Part shown: positions 60,329 to 64,000 of the stretch, piece after piece
Numbering within the stretch: position 1 is the first letter of the stretch
Layout of the letters: each line of letters opens with the position of its first letter
NCBI RefSeq assembly: GCF_963924675.1
Contig: NC_089219.1
Coordinates: 152,168,288 to 152,232,287, forward strand
DNA from: Phocoena phocoena
Taxonomy: Eukaryota > Chordata > Mammalia > Artiodactyla > Phocoenidae
Direction: 5' to 3'
Length of the DNA: 64,000 bases
Made by a program: the position numbers and the translations under genes
Notes under the pieces: generated by a model
The model's input: the letters and a program-made list of their open reading frames with translations, nothing else
What the model was told of the DNA's origin: nothing
Database searches by the model: none

Positions 60329-61204
60329 AGGCAGCAGCTTCTCCTAATTTTTAACACTAAAATTCAAGGAAAGAGTGAAGGGAGGGATATATTACTACCA
60401 CGGATAGAAACAGGGGACTGGTAGAACTCTCAAGCAGTACCTGTCAGCTCTCCAATGCGTTTTTTTTTTGCATTTTCACTTGAGCTGCCAAAGAGGTGTT
60501 GACAAAGTTTTTTCCTGATCAGCAAAGTGGTTTAGGGTAGCAGGGCTGCAAAGTGATAACTGCACTGAATGACACTTTATTTTTTGGCTTAGTATTTAGC
60601 ACTGAGAAGCCAAAAGGGATTGGTGATTGTAACAGCACTTTGGGGAACAGACTTCCTCTGGCCTTGCTTTGGAGAGAAGGCATGCATGCTATTCCATCTG
60701 ACTAGTCAGGGAACCTCCTAAGTTCATACTGCATCAGAGTGGAATAAATGGCCCTCGAAGAGTCCATTGCCGAAAGAGTAGTTGCTTTCTTTGAGTTTTC
60801 AAAGCTTGATTTTTGGATTTGCTGGATCAAATAACCCACTTTTTCTTTAAAAGAAAAAAAAAGAGGGTTTATCCTTCTAAATATGGGGGTGGGGTGGGTT
60901 AGGGCTAGTGTGATGTTTAAGTGGGTTAGGAGGGAGTCAACTTGAGAAACCTGTATGGCAAACTCCCTTGGGGGGTTTTAAGTACACTACTGTTCTGAAA
61001 AGGGTTTTATTTTTAACTTTATCTGCTTTGTTAACATCCAGTCCACAGAGCTGACTGAAGAGACTGTGTGTGAACACCTGACACTGGGGGGACACCTTAC
61101 TCAGAGGGCTGGAAAGGAAATTGGTCTGGACAGCTTGTTGTCTTTTGTCTTTATGTCATGTTTTTGTTTGTTTCAGAGGACTAATGTTTATTATTACAGT
61201 GTTA

Positions 61205-61239
61205 AATAAAAGTGTAATATACTAAGTGTGTAGAATAAA
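61205..61239 (+). promoter_or_regulatory. Candidate poly(A) signals (two AATAAA hexamers)
   Basis: AATAAA occurs at 61205-61210 and again at 61234-61239, about 2.25 kb after the DSTYK stop. The downstream sequence is only moderately T/GT-rich, so the cleavage site cannot be fixed from sequence alone. Confidence 0.55.
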
Positions 61240-61476
61240 AGTGCAATAACAAGAGAAAATTACTTTGGCACAAACTTCAGTTCTTACCCTCTCTCCCTCC
61301 TTGTGCTCCCTGTCTCTTTCCATGATATTGTTACAGCGGGACAGTGTTAATCGTGTATATTTTTAAGAGATGCAACTATGGGTTGTCTTCATTTAGTGTA
61401 ATTTTGAATGGCTGGGTTTGGTTTTATAGAGTGTTGTGTATACTTCTGGGGCGCACAAACACCAGATGTGCTCTAT

Positions 61477-61482
61477 AATAAA
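61477..61482 (+). promoter_or_regulatory. Candidate distal poly(A) signal
   Basis: AATAAA is followed within 20-60 nt by T- and GT-rich sequence (GTTTTAGGTTTATATCTG), a better downstream context than the two proximal hexamers. This could be the main or the alternative DSTYK 3' end. Confidence 0.5.
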
Positions 61483-61499
61483 GATCACGTTAACGTTTT

Positions 61500-62889
61500 A
61501 GGTTTATATCTGTTTGGCTTCTGTTTTCCCTTAACCTCACTGTGTCTGCAGAATGCTCTCTATTCCATTCCATTTCCACTGGGACCCTAGAGGTCTTTTA
61601 GTTTGCCTTGGAGATTGATGGAACATGTTACTCTCCCCCATGGATTGCTCTCGGTCTCTGGGCACTTGACATGACCACTACCAGAGGGTAAGGCCCGGGA
61701 ATGGGAGGCAGGAGAGTGAAGATGGGGGCAAAGTGGAGTGATAGCAATTTATTTTTCAGAGCCTCTCCTGGGTTCACACCCTTTCCGCCAGCCTCTTTTC
61801 AGCACGAACTTGCAACATTCTGAACTTGTGCACAAGCCTATCTACTCCTCATTATACTGTGAGAGAATCTGGGCATAGAATCCATATATGGGCCTATCTG
61901 CATTTGGAATATTTGAATTTTCTTTTTAGCCTCAGCCTGCTCTTCAGATTTGCTTGCTCGGCAGTGCCTGATGGACACCATCATAGGCCTCTACCAGCAC
62001 AGCAGCACTCTCTGTAGCCACCAGGGACTGTCAGTCAGCACGCAGCATGCCTTCTCCCAGAGGGTGTGCGTGTTTGTTTTGTTTTGGATTAAATCACATC
62101 ATACTCAAAGCTGCTTCACTTTTTGCTGTAACTGCTTGTGATCTGACTGCAACACAAGTTTGACCAGGAGATGGCAGCACACCTTAAACAGTTGATGTGT
62201 TTGTGATTAAGTCTTAAAGAAAAAGCTAAGGTTGAATCTCTGGTTCTCAGCCTCCCCTACCCAATAGTCATCTAACGTAGATAAGCCTGTTACACTTGTG
62301 AAACTCTCCACTAACTCCAGCCATCCTTCACAGCTAAATATATCCCATCTTTATGCATATACCGTATATTCTCCTACTATAAAGTTCAGAATGACTGAGT
62401 TCTCTTCCTCATCATTATTATTTTGGAGAAGTATACACGTTTTTAGATTGGGTATGCTTTTTCAAGAACACAGTCCTCAGCGGCCTTGTTCTTTAAGCAG
62501 AGCAACTGGGGTGGCCTTCCTGGCCTTCCAAACCCCTGTTTGGGTGGGGCTCAGAGGGGAGAGGCCTAGTTTCTGAACATTATTAAATTCAACTTCAGAA
62601 TTTCTGTCTTTAACAGGTCCCCAAGGAGTCCACAAAGTGCTAATTGAATAGCCTGCTTCAAGTGTAGTTATCACAGGCGGCTATGTACTGGTTGAGACCT
62701 CTTAGGGCACTTCTAGGGATAGCCTGTTCCTTAGCATATTCTACAGGTAGCATCAGTGGGAAAATCGACTATTTAACAGAACTGGCTATCCATCTGAGAA
62801 AAAAATAGACTCAAATCATCATGCAAAAAGAGGTATACCAAAGATCTAAATGTGAAAAAAAGGCTGTAAAGGAACTAGATAATAGCACA
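61500..62889. other. Downstream flank, no gene recognised
   Basis: Mostly unique sequence beyond the DSTYK poly(A) signals. Part could be transcribed if a longer 3' UTR is used. Confidence 0.4.
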
Positions 62890-63090
62890 CACATTATTTA
62901 CCATATGCTCGGCACTATTCTAAATGCTTCACCTGTACTCACTAACTTAATCCTCACCACAACCCCATTTTACCGATGGAAAACTAAGGCATAGAGAGAT
63001 TGAGGGTCATGCAACTGATACGTGCCAGAACTGGGATGTGAAACTAAGGAGTCCGGCACCAGAACCTCTGCTTCTACAGAGGACCACTGC
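62890..63090 (+). repeat. MIR SINE
   Basis: CATATGCTCGGCACTATTCT, CTTAATCCTCACCACAACCC, CGATGGAAAACTAAGGCATA and GCAACTGATACGTGCCAGA match MIR in order. Confidence 0.82.
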
Positions 63091-63154
63091 ACTGTGCTGC
63101 CTCTAGGAGAAAAGGTATGTAACTATGTACACTTATAGTTGGGGGGGCAGGAAG

Positions 63155-64000
63155 AACTTTTTTTTTTTTTAATCTTTATTGGAGTATAATTGCTTTACAA
63201 TAGTGTGTTAGTTTCTGCTTTATAACAAAGTGAATCAGTTATACATATACATATGTTCCCATATCTCTTCCCTCTTGCGTCTCCCTCCCTCCCACCCTCC
63301 CTGTCCCACCCCTCTAGGTGGTCACAAAGCACCGAGCTGATCTCGCTGTGCGATACGGCTGCTTCCCACTAGCTATTTTACATTTGGTAGTGTATATATG
63401 TCCATGCCACTCTCTCACTTTGTCACAGCTTACCCTTCCCCCTCCCCATATCCTCAAGTCGATTCTCTAGTAGGTCTGTGTCTTTACTCCTGTCTTACCC
63501 CTAGGTTCTTCGTGACATTTTTTTTTTTTTTGGTACGCGGGCCTCTCACTGTTGTAGCCTCTCCCGTTGGGGAGCACAGGCTCCGGATGTGCAGGCTCAG
63601 CGGCCATGGCTCACGGGCCCAGCCGCTCCGGGGCGTGTGGGATCTTCCCGGACCGGGGCACGAACCCGCGTCCCCTGCATCGGCAGGCGGACTCTCAACC
63701 ACTGCGCCACCAGGGAAGCCCATGACATTTTTTTTTTCTTATATTCCATATATATGTGTTAGCATACAGTATTTGTCTTTCTCTTTCTGACTTACTTCAC
63801 TCTGTATGACAGACTCTAGGTCCATCCACCTCATTACAAATAGCTCAATTTCGTTTCTTTTTATGGCTGAGTAATATTCCATTGTATATATGTGCCACAT
63901 CTTCTTTATCCATTCATCCAATGATGGACACTTAGGTTGTTTCCCTCTCCGGGCTATTGTAACTAGAGCTGCAATGAACATTTTGGTACATGACTATTTT
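63155..64000 (-). mobile_element. L1 3' end, antisense, running off the window, with nested SINE
   Basis: Starts with poly-T and TCTTTATTGGAGTATAATTG and proceeds through a C-rich block (the complement of the G-rich 3' UTR) into ORF2 C-terminal coding remnants. Reading antisense, these include [20 protein letters not shown]. It is cut by the window edge. The short-type SINE at 63521-63722 interrupts it. Confidence 0.88.
63521..63722 (-). mobile_element. Cetacean CHR-1-type SINE, short form, nested in L1
   Basis: TTGGTACGCGGGCCTCTCAC to GCGCCACCAGGGAAGCCC, with TGACATTT on both sides (63513-63520 and 63723-63730). Confidence 0.92.

Larger units (their letters stand above)
58959..61260 (+). 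other. DSTYK: DSTYK 3' untranslated region
   Basis: Sequence continues after the stop with no splice or coding signal, and candidate AATAAA hexamers first occur at 61205 and 61234. It contains one copy of the exon-13-flanking duplication (60187-60328), a purine-rich stretch near 60840-60870 and otherwise unique sequence with no recognised transposon. The end is inferred; a longer form to about 61500 is possible. Confidence 0.7.

Overview
This window is mammalian nuclear DNA, most likely from a cetacean and quite possibly a toothed whale. The evidence is a set of about fifteen tRNA-derived SINEs of the CHR-1 type, whose ends read as variants of ACTTCCCTGGTGGCGCAGTGG. Six of them are the short type with a central deletion that is very abundant in cetacean genomes. 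The window also holds cetartiodactyl-style L1 elements and many old MIR copies. The species call is inference from repeat families.

One protein-coding gene is present and appears complete: DSTYK, the dual serine/threonine and tyrosine protein kinase (also called RIPK5), on the + strand. I placed 13 coding exons from the start codon at 6212 to the stop at 58956-58958. All introns are GT-AG, every exon phase closes, and the exons sum to 2790 nt, or 929 codons plus stop. That is the length I know for the human protein. Exon 1 lies in a CpG island at about 5.86-6.83 kb that carries a ZNF143-like motif and GC boxes. Intron 1 is 22.6 kb, intron 2 is 13.1 kb, and most later introns are short. The 3' UTR runs from 58959 to candidate poly(A) signals at 61205-61239 or 61477. 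No second gene could be supported.

Layout: 1-5.8 kb is upstream flank with three head-to-tail MIRs, L1 3' ends and a Tigger-like DNA transposon. 6.2-6.5 kb is exon 1. 6.5-29.1 kb is intron 1, which includes a nearly full-length but disabled L1 at 16.96-23.04 kb and three related LTR-like repeats at 23.4-27.0 kb. 29.1-29.5 kb is exon 2. 29.5-42.6 kb is intron 2, with nested L1/SINE insertions, a mariner MITE and microsatellites. 42.6-59.0 kb holds exons 3-13. 59.0-61.5 kb is the 3' UTR. 61.5-64 kb is downstream flank ending inside an antisense L1 fragment.

I found no unknown gene system. The points most worth checking are a 142-144 bp direct duplication (about 97% identical) that brackets the last coding exon, three apparent tail-only retrotransposition scars (poly-A or poly-T between perfect target-site duplications), a perfect 26-bp palindrome just after exon 2, and a young antisense SINE about 70 nt upstream of exon 5.
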